Below, piece after piece: positions 32,927 to 41,709 of a stretch of 41,729 nucleotides of DNA. The notes under the pieces are model-generated. The model had not been told where the DNA came from. It saw only the letters and a program-made list of their open reading frames with translations, and ran no database searches. The stretch is from Oscillospiraceae bacterium. Lineage in GTDB: Bacteria > Bacillota > Clostridia > Oscillospirales > Acutalibacteraceae. The position numbers and the translations under genes were made by a program. Positions within the stretch are counted from its first letter, which is position 1. The number at the start of each line of letters is the position of its first letter. Location: positions 1 through 41,729 of the forward strand of contig JAITOD010000066.1 in the NCBI GenBank assembly GCA_031290105.1. Reading direction: 5' to 3'.

Positions 32927-32956
32927 CAGACCTCTTACTAATTGGCAAGAGGTCTG
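32927..32956 (-). terminator. Terminator of the tRNA-Arg transcript
   Basis: CAGACCTCTT/AAGAGGTCTG, a perfect 10-bp stem with a 10-base loop. On the minus strand it is followed by TTGTTAT, 43 bases beyond the tRNA 3' end. Confidence 0.75.
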
Positions 32957-32999
32957 ATAAAGGAATGCAGTAACATAACAAAAGCGGCTGTGACGCGTT

Positions 33000-33076
33000 T
33001 GGCGCGCCCAGAGGGACTTGAACCCCCGGCCCGCTGCTTAGAAGGCAGCTGCTCTGTCCGGCTGAGCTATGGGCGC
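33000..33076 (-). tRNA. tRNA-Arg (anticodon UCU)
   Basis: 77 bases with encoded CCA. The acceptor stem is GCGCCCA/TGGGCGC and the anticodon stem is GCTGC/GCAGC around CTTCTAA, giving anticodon TCT (reads AGA/AGG). The T arm is GGGGG-TTCAAGT-CCCTC with one G-T pair. The discriminator is G. Confidence 0.97.
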
Positions 33077-33196
33077 ATTTTTTACATGTTTAGAGTGGCA
33101 AATATCCTTGCAAACACAACATATTTTGCAAATGTGGGTGGAGGTGCTTCTGTGGGAGCAACTGATTTTCTGTGTGTTTTTACCCTATTGCTTAGT

Positions 33197-33225
33197 ATTA
33201 TATCGCAAATGAACGAATCTGTCAA
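33197..33225 (-). promoter_or_regulatory. Consensus promoter of tRNA-Arg
   Basis: On the minus strand TTGACA (33225-33220), 17-base spacer, TATAAT (33202-33197), about 120 bases upstream of the mature tRNA 5' end. Confidence 0.85.
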
Positions 33226-33737
33226 TGTCAGAGGTCATACTTTAGGTCTAAAATTTCAAAATCTCTTTTGTTTTTTTACTGCGGTATTACAATCTCCGCC
33301 ACAGAAAAAACCTCTCTGCCAACAGCGTCTTATGGATAGGCGGCGCATGCGTTCCTTGCACCTGCGCTGTTTCTCACGAATGTGTTACCGAGCGGAACCT
33401 GTTGATACTAAAGAAGTTTCATGATGTCATGTTAGGATATCCTGCCCCGTGATACAAAAAGCAGGAGCACCGTTTTTGCAAATTCCGCCCCCAGCACTCA
33501 ATGAAATAGAATTGTTTGACTTGTTACGCAAGCTTGACCACCTCAAGCATACAATCGGCATCAGGGAGGCTTGCAGAATTAATTTGTCCGGTGTCATCAC
33601 TTCATTATACACGCAGACCAGCGAACCCAACCGCCTTTGCTGATACGGCTAAGTCACCCCCGGATGCTCTCCCCCCGGTTTTCCTGTATGTTCCGGAGGG
33701 AGTAAATTCTTTACTTTTTCACATTCATTATTTTCTC
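33226..33737. other. Low-information intergenic stretch between the tRNA genes
   Basis: About 500 bases with no supported gene. Short overlapping frames on both strands (33427-33643) lack ribosome binding sites and family resemblance; they may be a decayed gene. A strong hairpin, CTCCCCCCGG (33669-33678) with CCGGAGGGAG (33693-33702), is followed by T-rich sequence on the plus strand, but no plus-strand gene precedes it. Confidence 0.4.
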
Positions 33738-33812
33738 TGGTGACCCGAACGGGAATCGAACCCGTGTTACCGCCGTGAAAGTGCGGTGTCTTAACCGCTT
33801 GACCATCGGGCC
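33738..33812 (-). tRNA. tRNA-Glu (anticodon UUC)
   Basis: 75 bases with encoded CCA. The acceptor stem is GGCCCGA/TCGGGTC with one G-T pair. The anticodon loop CTTTCAC gives TTC (reads GAA/GAG). The T arm is ACGGG-TTCGATT-CCCGT. The D arm GGTCAAGCGGTTAAGACACC is typical of tRNA-Glu. Confidence 0.97.
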
Positions 33813-33841
33813 ATGATGGCGCTCCGTAAACACGCTTTGAT

Positions 33842-33870
33842 ATTATAGCACAACGCGCGGGATTTTGCAA
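33842..33870 (-). promoter_or_regulatory. Promoter of tRNA-Glu
   Basis: On the minus strand TTGCAA (33870-33865), 17-base spacer, extended TGC-TATAAT (33847-33842), 30 bases upstream of the tRNA. Confidence 0.8.
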
Positions 33871-34125
33871 GCCCTGCGCGCGGCAAGGTACTTATTATCA
33901 CAACAGACCTTTTCTTTATAACGGCACTTTTCACAATGCTGTTGGGCCGCCCCATAATGCTTTCTCCATACGGAAACAGAGCAAATCAACCGGCAGACGG
34001 AAGCGCATATTAAGGAAGGCGGAACAAAGAGGAGGATTGCGGCCATCATCGTGATTGTTATTGCGGCTTAAACGAGAACCGCCAACATCACGCTGCTCCG
34101 TTGATCCCGAATTGCCGGCCGAGAA
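33871..34125. other. Region with a possible gene remnant
   Basis: On the plus strand an open frame without a start codon ends at TAA 34070 and reads ETEQINRQTEAHIKEGG followed by a hydrophobic run (RIAAIIVIVIAA). It looks like the end of a decayed small membrane protein. There is no other supported feature. Confidence 0.3.
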
Positions 34126-34155
34126 TTGACAAAACCACCGCTCAGGCGGTATAAT
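34126..34155 (+). promoter_or_regulatory. Sigma-A promoter of the lipoprotein-thrS unit with spacer palindrome
   Basis: TTGACA (34126-34131), 18-base spacer, TATAAT (34150-34155). The spacer contains the inverted repeat ACCGC-TCAG-GCGGT (34137-34150), which could be a repressor site. Confidence 0.75.
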
Positions 34156-34186
34156 ATAAGAAAAACCGCACGCAGGGAGTCAAACC

Positions 34187-35143
34187 ATGAAAAAAAGCCT
34201 ATATCGCTACCCGGCACTGTTGCTGTGCCTGATTATTGTGCTTGTGCTGGCAGGCTGCAACAACACCATCAATCAAGCGGACGCGGCGGCGCGTCTGCAC
34301 GCGGCTGTGGAAAAATCCAACACCGCCGGGGTTTACAACTACCTCAAGACCGAATTTGCCGACAAAGCAAGCGGCAAGCTTCAGCGTACTACCGAGGTCA
34401 ATCTCTGGGCTGTTACCGAGGAAAGCTCCTCGGTGCCCGTTCTTAATGAGGACGGCGAGTACCAAAATTATAAGCTCTCGGTTAAGGGTACAGAAAAAGG
34501 CAAGGAGCTGTGGAGCTGGCTCTGCGGCAATTCGTCCAATCTGGCAGAGACCGAAACGCAGCCCATGCTGCTATATTCTGATTGGCGCAGCACCAAAACG
34601 CCCGGTCTGCCCAAATATGAGCGGAGTAAAGACACCGAGCTCCTCAAGCGCAGCGAGCTGCTGACAGACTTTCTCACCACTGACGCATTCGCGCCGTATG
34701 CCCTGCGTGCCCAGCTTGCCGAGCTGAGCACCATAACTGATATAGACATGGATTTTTCTGTCCCCAAGGCTGCGACCAAAGAGCAGGGCGCGTTGCTTAC
34801 CCTTGTGTTTGGCGTGAGCAAGGAGTACTTGGAGAAATACAAGGCGGAGCACGGCACGTCCAGCGTTTTTGACGGTACATCACGCATTGAGGTTGACATT
34901 ACTTACGGCAAAATTCAGCGTATCGCGCTGTTTACCGACTCAACGTCCGGTGTGTTCAAGGCGCCTAAGGAGTCGGTGCGTTGGGAGATTTTCTACAAGG
35001 GGCCGCGCTTTGATCTGCCAAAATACGATGACGACGGCAAGGAACGGGACAAAAACGGCAACATCAAGAAAAAAAGCAAGGACAACCCCGAAAACAACTG
35101 GAATGCCGCCGCCGAGTTTGTCGGTCCGCCGCTTGGCTTTTGA
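34187..35143 (+). CDS. Lipoprotein of unknown function upstream of thrS
   Basis: A 318-residue protein with a type II signal peptide. The lipobox is LAGC, with Cys24 the lipidated residue (KSLYRYPALLLCLIIVLVLAG before it). The mature part starts NNTINQADAAARLHAAVEKS, is mixed helix and strand, and ends in a highly charged, probably disordered region (DDDGKERDKNGNIKKKSKDN). Repeated beta-type segments such as NLWAVTEESSSVPVLNEDGE and DFSVPKAATKEQGALLTLVF hint at a scaffold like that of lipoproteins that bind the envelope, but no family is recognised. It has a strong promoter and a 15-base gap to thrS, so the two share a transcript. Confidence 0.78.
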   Translation: MKKSLYRYPALLLCLIIVLVLAGCNNTINQADAAARLHAAVEKSNTAGVYNYLKTEFADKASGKLQRTTEVNLWAVTEESSSVPVLNEDGEYQNYKLSVKGTEKGKELWSWLCGNSSNLAETETQPMLLYSDWRSTKTPGLPKYERSKDTELLKRSELLTDFLTTDAFAPYALRAQLAELSTITDIDMDFSVPKAATKEQGALLTLVFGVSKEYLEKYKAEHGTSSVFDGTSRIEVDITYGKIQRIALFTDSTSGVFKAPKESVRWEIFYKGPRFDLPKYDDDGKERDKNGNIKKKSKDNPENNWNAAAEFVGPPLGF

Positions 35144-35158
35144 TATGGAGGAAGCATT

Positions 35159-37108
35159 ATGCAGATAAACATAACGCTCAAGGGCGGAGAAATTCGGCAG
35201 TTTGAGGCGGGTATTACTGTGCTTGACGCCGCGCGGGCCATCAGTGACGGGCCGGCGCGGGCGGCCTGTGCGGCGCATATTGACGGCGAGTTGGCAGACC
35301 TTCGCACCACGCTGAACCACGACTGCGCCCTCTCAATCCTCACGTTTGCGGACGCGGACGGGCAGAAGACTTTCCGCCACACGGCAAGCCATATTTTGGC
35401 ACAGGCGGTCAAGCGGCTTTACCCCGCCGCAAAGCTTGCAATCGGTCCCGCGATTGACGGCGGCTTCTACTATGATTTTGACACGGACACGCCGCTGGCA
35501 CAGGAAGATCTGCGCAAAATAGAGAGCGTGATGAAGAAAATCGTCAAGGAAAACCTGCCGATTGAGCGCTTCACGCTGCCATCAGATGAAGCGCTTACCC
35601 TCATGGGCGGACTTGACGAGCCATACAAGCTTGAGCTGATTGCGGAGCACGCCGGCAAGGGCGAGGACATCAGCTTTTATAAGCAGGGCGAATTTGTTGA
35701 CCTCTGCGCGGGTCCGCACCTGTTACGTACCGGCGCGGTCAAGGCGTTTGCGCTCACGTCCTGCACGGGCGCGTATTGGCGCGGCGACTCGAAGAACCGT
35801 ATGCTCCGGCGCGTCTACGGCACGGCTTTCCCCAAGCGCGACGAACTGGAGGCTCACCTTGCCGCGCTGGAGGAAGCGAAAAAGCGCGACCATAATGTGA
35901 TCGGACGGCAGCTGGGCTATTTCCTCATGAGCGAACCCGTGGGGCAAGGTCTGGCGCATTTGGCTCCCAAGGGGGCTAAGCTTTTTCAGGTTCTCAGCCG
36001 TTATGTGGAGGATCTGGAGGACGACGAATACGGCTATGTCCGCACAAAAACGCCATATCTTGCCAAAAGTGACCTCTACAAAATCTCCGGTCACTGGGAC
36101 CATTATAAGGACGGCATGTTCGTTTTGGGCGACGAGGAAAAGGGCGAGGAGGTCTTTGCCCTGCGCCCCATGACCTGTCCGTTCCAGTACCAAATCTACC
36201 TGAATAGTATGCATTCCTACCGCGATTTGCCCATACGCTACGGCGAAACCTCAACGCTGTTCCGCAACGAGGCCAGCGGCGAAATGCACGGGCTAATCCG
36301 CTTGCGGCAGTTCACAATCAGCGAGGGGCACATCATCCTCACGCCTGAGCAGCTGGAGGACGAATTCCGCGCCTGCCTGGAGCTAATGCGCCGCGTGATG
36401 AGCGATGTGGGGCTGCTGGACGACCTGACATTCCGCTTCAGCAAATGGGACCCGAACAACCGCGAAAAATATGAGGGCACACCCGAAATGTGGGAAGCTG
36501 CTGAGAACCGCATGCGCGCAATCCTGGATAATTTGGGTGTGGAATACACAGAAGAAGTGGGCGAGGCGGCGTTCTACGGTCCCAAGCTGGATATTCAGAC
36601 GCGCAATGTTTACGGCAAAGAGGACACCGCAATCACCATCCAGATTGACATGATGCTGGCTGAAAAGTTCGGCATGACGTATATCGACGCGGAGGGCAGC
36701 CGCCAAACGCCGTATATTATTCACCGCACCAGCATTGGCTGCTATGAGCGCACGATGGCGTTGCTGCTGGAAAAATATGCCGGATCACTGCCGCTGTGGC
36801 TTGCGCCGGAGCAGGTGCGCGTGCTGCCGATTACCGACCGCAACCACGCGTTCGCCGAGTCCGTGCTGTTGCAGCTGCGCAAGGCGGGGCTGCGCGCGGA
36901 GATTGACCGCCGCAGTGAGAAAATCGGCTATAAAATCCGCGAAGCACAGGTTGAAAAAGTGCCGTATATGCTGCTGATTGGCGACAAAGAGAGCGAGAGC
37001 GACACAGTTTCCGTCCGCAAAAGGAGCGAGGGCGACCTTGGTGCGCAGTCCGTCCAAGATTTCGTCGCCGCTGCGTTAGGTGATATCGACAAAAAAGCGA
37101 TTTGGTAA
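35159..37108 (+). CDS. thrS: Threonyl-tRNA synthetase
   Basis: A class II aminoacyl-tRNA synthetase, 649 aa, with the standard order of domains. The TGS domain covers residues 1-62. The editing domain has HTASHILAQAVKRLYP and the second pair of ligands near DLCAGPHL. The catalytic core starts near PKGAKLFQVLSRYVE, with motif 2 FRNEASGEMHGLIRLRQF, zinc ligand Cys in RPMTCPFQ, and motif 3 HRTSIGCYERTMALLLEKYA. The anticodon-binding domain begins APEQVRVLPITD and ends near the C-terminus. ATG 35159 has GGAGG at 35148-35152. No T-box leader, the common control of thrS in Firmicutes, is present upstream, because the lipoprotein gene is only 15 bases away. Confidence 0.97.
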   Translation: MQINITLKGGEIRQFEAGITVLDAARAISDGPARAACAAHIDGELADLRTTLNHDCALSILTFADADGQKTFRHTASHILAQAVKRLYPAAKLAIGPAIDGGFYYDFDTDTPLAQEDLRKIESVMKKIVKENLPIERFTLPSDEALTLMGGLDEPYKLELIAEHAGKGEDISFYKQGEFVDLCAGPHLLRTGAVKAFALTSCTGAYWRGDSKNRMLRRVYGTAFPKRDELEAHLAALEEAKKRDHNVIGRQLGYFLMSEPVGQGLAHLAPKGAKLFQVLSRYVEDLEDDEYGYVRTKTPYLAKSDLYKISGHWDHYKDGMFVLGDEEKGEEVFALRPMTCPFQYQIYLNSMHSYRDLPIRYGETSTLFRNEASGEMHGLIRLRQFTISEGHIILTPEQLEDEFRACLELMRRVMSDVGLLDDLTFRFSKWDPNNREKYEGTPEMWEAAENRMRAILDNLGVEYTEEVGEAAFYGPKLDIQTRNVYGKEDTAITIQIDMMLAEKFGMTYIDAEGSRQTPYIIHRTSIGCYERTMALLLEKYAGSLPLWLAPEQVRVLPITDRNHAFAESVLLQLRKAGLRAEIDRRSEKIGYKIREAQVEKVPYMLLIGDKESESDTVSVRKRSEGDLGAQSVQDFVAAALGDIDKKAIW

Positions 37109-37151
37109 CCCCAAGTTCGCCGTCAATATAAACAAAGTTCTTCCAAGGGGC

Positions 37152-37180
37152 TTGACAATTGGTGTTAGCTGAGATATAAT
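37152..37180 (+). promoter_or_regulatory. Consensus sigma-A promoter of metY
   Basis: TTGACA (37152-37157), 17-base spacer, TATAAT (37175-37180), exact consensus. The leader from here to the metY ATG is about 215 bases. Confidence 0.9.
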
Positions 37181-37214
37181 ACCATTAATCCTATAAGTTT
37201 GGTAGGTTATAAAC

Positions 37215-37274
37215 ATGAAATTAGATTTCCGATGTTGTGTGGGCAGTACCTTCGAGGCAGGTTCTGCCCGCTGA
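37215..37274 (+). CDS. Putative metY leader peptide with tandem Cys codons
   Basis: A 19-residue ORF, MKLDFRCCVGSTFEAGSAR, in the metY leader with adjacent TGT TGT codons at 37233-37238. A weak ribosome binding site (TAGGT) lies 9 bases upstream. The second half of the ORF overlaps a hairpin, GGGCAG-T-ACCT/AGGT-T-CTGCCC (37241-37269). Tandem regulatory-residue codons followed by a hairpin are the layout of attenuation by charged tRNA. Downstream AACGGA (37297-37302) and TCCGTT (37326-37331) could form a second stem followed by TTG. Control by cysteine is inferred, not shown. Confidence 0.4.
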   Translation: MKLDFRCCVGSTFEAGSAR

Positions 37275-37401
37275 CAAATGTGCTTTAGTCCGCAGGAACG
37301 GAAAACCGCGTTCTCGGTGCAAAAGTCCGTTTTGTATCAGAACTCCACCGCAAGAATCGCCGTTAAATCGGCACAAAATTAACAGAAATTGGGAGAAAAT
37401 C

Positions 37402-38685
37402 ATGAGTAAGCAATACAAATTCGAAACCCTTCAGCTCCACGTGGGCCAGGAAACCCCCGACAGCGCAACCGACGCGCGCGCCGTCCCCATCTACGCCACA
37501 ACGTCCTATGTCTTCAAGGATTCCGCAACTGCGGCGGGGCGTTTTGGGCTGACCGTACCCGGCAACATCTACTCCCGCCTGATGAACCCCACCTCCGACG
37601 TGTTTGAGCAGCGCATTGCCGCACTTGAGGGCGGAGTTGCGGCACTGGCTCTGGCTAGCGGCGCGGCGGCAATCAGCTACGCACTGCAAAATATTGCCAC
37701 GGCGGGCGACCATATTGTTTCCGCAAAGACAATTTACGGCGGCAGCTACAACCTGTTTGCCAACACCTTCCGCGATTTCGGCATTGCCACAACCTTTGTT
37801 GACGACGACGCGGCGGCATTTGAGGCGGCGGTTCTGCCGAACACAAAGGCGTTTTTCGTGGAGTCACTTGGCAACCCCAACAGCGACGTCGCCAATATTG
37901 AAGCAATTGCCGAGGTTGCCCACCGCCACGGCGTTCCGCTGATTGTTGACAACACCTTCTCCACGCCCTACCTTTTCCGTCCGCTTGAGCACGGCGCGGA
38001 TATTGTGGTGCACTCCGCAACCAAATTCATCGGCGGACACGGCACTGCTCTTGGCGGCGTGATTATCGACGGCGGCAAGTTCGATTGGGCGCAGAACGAT
38101 AAGTTCCCCGGACTGAGCCGGCCCAACCCCAGCTACCACGGCGTAGTGTTCACTCAAGCTGTGGGAAATGTGGCCTACATCATCAAAATCCGCACCACGC
38201 TTCTGCGCGATACCGGCGCGGCGCTCAGTCCGTTCCACTCGTTCCTGTTCCTGCAAGGGCTGGAGACACTCTCGCTGCGCGTGGAACGCCACGTTCAGAA
38301 CGCGCTGAAAGTCGTTGAATATCTCAAGGGTCATCCGCAGGTAGAGGTGGTCAATCATCCGGCAATTGCAAGTCATCCGGATCATGAAATCTATAATAAA
38401 TATTACCCCAACGGCGGCAGCAGTATCTTCACGTTTGAAATTAAAGGCGGCGGAGATGCGGCGAAGAAGTTCACCGAGAGTCTGGAGATTTTCAGTCTGC
38501 TGGCGAACGTGGCTGACGTGAAGAGCTTGGTTATCCACCCGGCGAGCACCACTCACAGCCAGTTGAGCACCGAGGAGCTTCTGGACGGCGGCATTAAGCC
38601 CAACACCGTGCGGCTCTCCATCGGCACAGAGCATATTGACGACATCATTGCCGATTTGGAGCAGGCATTCGTTGCCGTGCGCTGA
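37402..38685 (+). CDS. metY: O-acetylhomoserine sulfhydrylase (aminocarboxypropyltransferase)
   Basis: A PLP enzyme of the Cys/Met metabolism family that makes homocysteine (or methionine with methanethiol) from O-acetylhomoserine. The 427-residue length and the opening [15 protein letters not shown] are typical of MetY. The PLP Schiff-base lysine is Lys208 in [20 protein letters not shown]-phosphate and ring contacts are in [27 protein letters not shown] and IVDNTFSTP. The C-terminal [14 protein letters not shown] binds the substrate carboxylate. ATG 37402 follows GGGAG by 6 bases; the longer frame from 37237 overlaps the leader and has no ribosome binding site. No SAM riboswitch was found upstream. 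Confidence 0.95.
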   Translation: MSKQYKFETLQLHVGQETPDSATDARAVPIYATTSYVFKDSATAAGRFGLTVPGNIYSRLMNPTSDVFEQRIAALEGGVAALALASGAAAISYALQNIATAGDHIVSAKTIYGGSYNLFANTFRDFGIATTFVDDDAAAFEAAVLPNTKAFFVESLGNPNSDVANIEAIAEVAHRHGVPLIVDNTFSTPYLFRPLEHGADIVVHSATKFIGGHGTALGGVIIDGGKFDWAQNDKFPGLSRPNPSYHGVVFTQAVGNVAYIIKIRTTLLRDTGAALSPFHSFLFLQGLETLSLRVERHVQNALKVVEYLKGHPQVEVVNHPAIASHPDHEIYNKYYPNGGSSIFTFEIKGGGDAAKKFTESLEIFSLLANVADVKSLVIHPASTTHSQLSTEELLDGGIKPNTVRLSIGTEHIDDIIADLEQAFVAVR

Positions 38686-38698
38686 TTCTGATACACAG

Positions 38699-38736
38699 CA
38701 ACACCCGGTTCTTGATTGAGCCGGGCGTTGTTTTTT
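38699..38736 (+). terminator. Terminator of metY
   Basis: CAACACCCGG/CCGGGCGTTG with one mismatch (38699-38708 with 38721-38730), then six T. Confidence 0.9.
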
Positions 38737-38799
38737 GTGTTGACGCATTCACGATAAAACACCTTGACACTTTGATTTGAGAGGATATATGAGCGTTAT

Positions 38800-41709
38800 T
38801 TATTTGAGCAATTCCGCCGCGACATCCGGATTTTCAAAGCGCATTATGCTTGTTTCCGCATGGTTATATCCCAGCAGATTCATGTTTCCGTACCACACGA
38901 TTTTGCGGTCAATCACGGCGCAGTTTTGGTGTATGCGGGGCTTTTCCTGCACGTGGATTCCGCACTCGCGCAGATAGGCAATCAGTGCGGCGGCGAGTTC
39001 CTGCTGCTCCGGTTTATAGCTTGCGGCAGGGCTGGTAATGATGGCAATCGTCACACCGTTTATGCGCGCGGACGACAATATTTTAAGCATTGATTCCACT
39101 TGATTTCGATTAATTTTCGGTGCAGTGAACACAATCTCACGTTTCGCGTCGTAGATGTCCCGCGTAAACAGCGGCCGATATTCCGCACTGTTGAAGATGC
39201 TGCCTTGCTTTTCAGGTGCACTGCCCGGCATTGCGGCGCGGTACCCCATTTGGCTGTAGCCCTTAATGCGCTTGTGGAACATCGCCTCAAACATTCTGAC
39301 AGATATATCCGCATAGTCGAATATTATCACGCTTTCTTTGCCGGGATATGTGCGGTGAAGCCGCCCCGCATACTGCTGCAGCGTGCCATGCCATGATATC
39401 GGTGAGGCAAGAAAAAGCGTGTCCAGCCGCGGCTCGTCAAAACCCTCGCCCACAAATTGTCCCGTTGCAACAATAACAAGCTGCTCGCCTTCCGGTATGG
39501 ATTTCAGCCGCTCCATGGCAGCGCGTTTTTCTTTGGCAGTTGCCTTGCCTGTTAACGAAATAACATGCGGACAAAGGCAGTCAAGTTCTGCTGTCAAGGC
39601 ATTAACTTGCGATATAAGTTTTGTCAATACAAGTGGCGTCCTACCCTTTTTTAAGGTATATTTAACATCCTTGACAATCAGAGCATTACGCGCCGTATCT
39701 TCCGCAATTTGTGAATAAAGCGAAGAAATCGTCAAGTCTTTTCCGTCGAAATTTGGCGGCGGAGAAAACGACGTAAAACGCGGCACAACAAAACGCGCAA
39801 AGCCTAATTTTGCAGCCTGTTCATTGGGGTTCACGCGGTACCGAATTGCTCCGCATTGCATAAAAATTATCGGCTGAAGCCCGTCTTGACGCATTGGTGT
39901 GGCAGTTAAACCGTAAATATATTTTGCATTGACCTTGCGCAGTATTTTTTCAAAGCTTACTGCGGAAACATGGTGACATTCATCAACAATGACAAGGCCG
40001 TAATTTTGCACCAAATCGCGCACCTCATCTCCGCTGACAAGTGATTGTATGATAGCAATATCAACAATTCCGCGCAATTCATTTTTGCCGGCGCCCAAGC
40101 GACCAATTGTTGATACGGCTTTTTTACGCCCGCGTTTGTCAAGCTCATCCGGCAAAATTTCGCGTATTGTCAAGAATTGTTCAAGTGCTTTTTTCCACTG
40201 TTGCAAAAGTGCCGTTGTGTGCACCAAAATTAATGTGTTTACTTTCCGTTGCGCAATCATATATGCGCCCAACACAGTCTTGCCAAACGCTGTTGTAGCC
40301 GAGAGTACGCCGATTTCGTGGCGCAAGATTGCCTTTGCTGCGGGAAGCTGTTCAGGGCGCAATTCGCCGTTAAAATCAACGTGAATTTTCGCGCCGAAAT
40401 TGCGCTTATCGTCAATATTTATTTGAACGCCGGCGCTGTCAAGCAACGCCTGCAGCCCCTCCTCGCACCCGCGCGGCAGACTCAGATATTCCTGCCCCTC
40501 ACGCGTGCAGTCAATAATTCGCGGAAAATCCCGTGCCGGCAGGCGCATCCGCTCAGCTTTGGCGTATTCCGGATTGCGGAACGCGCCCAGCCGCCGCAAA
40601 CGATTCAGCGCAGTCTGTGATATGCCGTCTTTGCAAATGTGCAGCATATTTGCCTTGACAATGTTGACATTTTCCAGAAAATCCATAGACGAAAGCGGCT
40701 CTTGCCGAGAGGCGAGCTTCCAAGGCTCCCGCTCGTCGTCATCTTCATACGCAGCCAATTCGCCAAGCTCTGTATTGCCGCTAAGCTGACGAATTACATT
40801 GTCAATATGAGAAATGTCAAGCTTTTTTATTTGTGATAAGAAATGCCACTGGTCGGCGCATTGCGCGTGATTATCATCAACAAAAACGCCGTCCCCGGAT
40901 TTTCGCGCCCGACCTTGAAGCGGCAATGGTATTGGGCTGCCGAAATAGCCGCGCGGTGCTGCGTCTGAATTTGGGAACAAGCGGTCATACACGCCGAATG
41001 GAATTTCGTGGCGGCGGTTCATCGCGGCCGTCAACAGCGCGTTTCCGAATCTGCGCGCAAGCACTGCCCGGATTTTTTCCGCAAAAAAGAACCACACGTG
41101 CGCGCTGTTTGCATTTACCCGTTCTACGGCGGGAAACAGCGTAAAATCTGTGCACACTGCGCGGAATGCTGTCACATCATCGCGCCAACTTTCGTCACCA
41201 AATTCGATGGCTAGGAAGTGACAGTTTTCGTCTGCCGTCAATGGGTAAAGTGCCATAATATCCGCACCGGTCCGGCTTTTGCCGCTCAGGTGACGAAACA
41301 CCGCAGAACTGTCCGGCGGGGCGAAACGCCTGTGTGGACAAACGGCGCATTTGTAACGTTTTTTGTCACACACGCCCGGTGACCACTCGTTCAAACACAC
41401 GGGCGAATAACCGCTCGTGCCCCTTTTTTCGCTGTGCCAATGCTTGGCGTAAACGTCCTCGCGCCCGTGAAAAAGCTCCATAAACAGGGCAACTTTCTCC
41501 ATCACAGAGCTTTTTTGCGTGATTCCGCCGCCGGGCGCGGGGTCTTGCTCACACGGAGCGGCGGAAAGTGCGTCAGACGCGGGGAGAGCTTGCTCCTGCG
41601 TAAGCTCTTCCGTTGAAAAACTGCCCGAAAGCCCTGCCTTCAGACGCTCATTTTCGGAGCGCAATGCGGCAAGCTCCGCAAGCAAATGTTCATAATTCGA
41701 ATCAGCCAT
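38800..41709 (-). CDS. TOTE-type fusion: AEP primase-like domain, superfamily 2 helicase, PLD-like domain
   Basis: A 969-residue protein. Residues 6-27 are a coiled coil (LLAELAALRSENERLKAG). Residues 76-300 match the AEP domain of TOTE conflict systems, with a Cys4 zinc site (Cys105, 114, 121, 124: VCLNEW ... CAVCPHRRF), NSAHVWFFF (His204), RRHEIPFGVYDRLFPNSDAA (Asp249) and FGSPIPLPLQG. The usual FLAxDFD metal motif reads FLAIEFGDESW here (Glu169, Gly171). Residues 450-830 are a helicase: TTAFGKTV, VDECHH, LTATP, QYAGRLHR. Residues 850-969 look PLD-like, with HQNCAVID (927-934), where the HKD lysine is Asn. Related proteins are associated with mobile-element conflict. GAGGAGGG lies upstream of the ATG. 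Neighbours beyond 41709 are not visible. Confidence 0.85.
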   Translation of the reverse strand: MADSNYEHLLAELAALRSENERLKAGLSGSFSTEELTQEQALPASDALSAAPCEQDPAPGGGITQKSSVMEKVALFMELFHGREDVYAKHWHSEKRGTSGYSPVCLNEWSPGVCDKKRYKCAVCPHRRFAPPDSSAVFRHLSGKSRTGADIMALYPLTADENCHFLAIEFGDESWRDDVTAFRAVCTDFTLFPAVERVNANSAHVWFFFAEKIRAVLARRFGNALLTAAMNRRHEIPFGVYDRLFPNSDAAPRGYFGSPIPLPLQGRARKSGDGVFVDDNHAQCADQWHFLSQIKKLDISHIDNVIRQLSGNTELGELAAYEDDDEREPWKLASRQEPLSSMDFLENVNIVKANMLHICKDGISQTALNRLRRLGAFRNPEYAKAERMRLPARDFPRIIDCTREGQEYLSLPRGCEEGLQALLDSAGVQINIDDKRNFGAKIHVDFNGELRPEQLPAAKAILRHEIGVLSATTAFGKTVLGAYMIAQRKVNTLILVHTTALLQQWKKALEQFLTIREILPDELDKRGRKKAVSTIGRLGAGKNELRGIVDIAIIQSLVSGDEVRDLVQNYGLVIVDECHHVSAVSFEKILRKVNAKYIYGLTATPMRQDGLQPIIFMQCGAIRYRVNPNEQAAKLGFARFVVPRFTSFSPPPNFDGKDLTISSLYSQIAEDTARNALIVKDVKYTLKKGRTPLVLTKLISQVNALTAELDCLCPHVISLTGKATAKEKRAAMERLKSIPEGEQLVIVATGQFVGEGFDEPRLDTLFLASPISWHGTLQQYAGRLHRTYPGKESVIIFDYADISVRMFEAMFHKRIKGYSQMGYRAAMPGSAPEKQGSIFNSAEYRPLFTRDIYDAKREIVFTAPKINRNQVESMLKILSSARINGVTIAIITSPAASYKPEQQELAAALIAYLRECGIHVQEKPRIHQNCAVIDRKIVWYGNMNLLGYNHAETSIMRFENPDVAAELLK

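Noticed and set aside
32942..33424. 160-codon frame across tRNA-Arg
   Set aside because: It reads through the tRNA gene antisense and its leader; no coding evidence.
35100..35158. T-box or other leader before thrS
   Set aside because: Only 15 bases separate the lipoprotein stop from thrS, and no specifier or antiterminator sequence was found.
37237..37401. Longer metY start in the leader
   Set aside because: No ribosome binding site; the extra 55 residues are basic and Pro-rich and are not part of MetY.
37109..37401. SAM riboswitch before metY
   Set aside because: None of the conserved S-box blocks are present.
37864..38748. 294-codon minus-strand frame over metY
   Set aside because: Antisense shadow of a well-supported gene; no ribosome binding site and no family resemblance.
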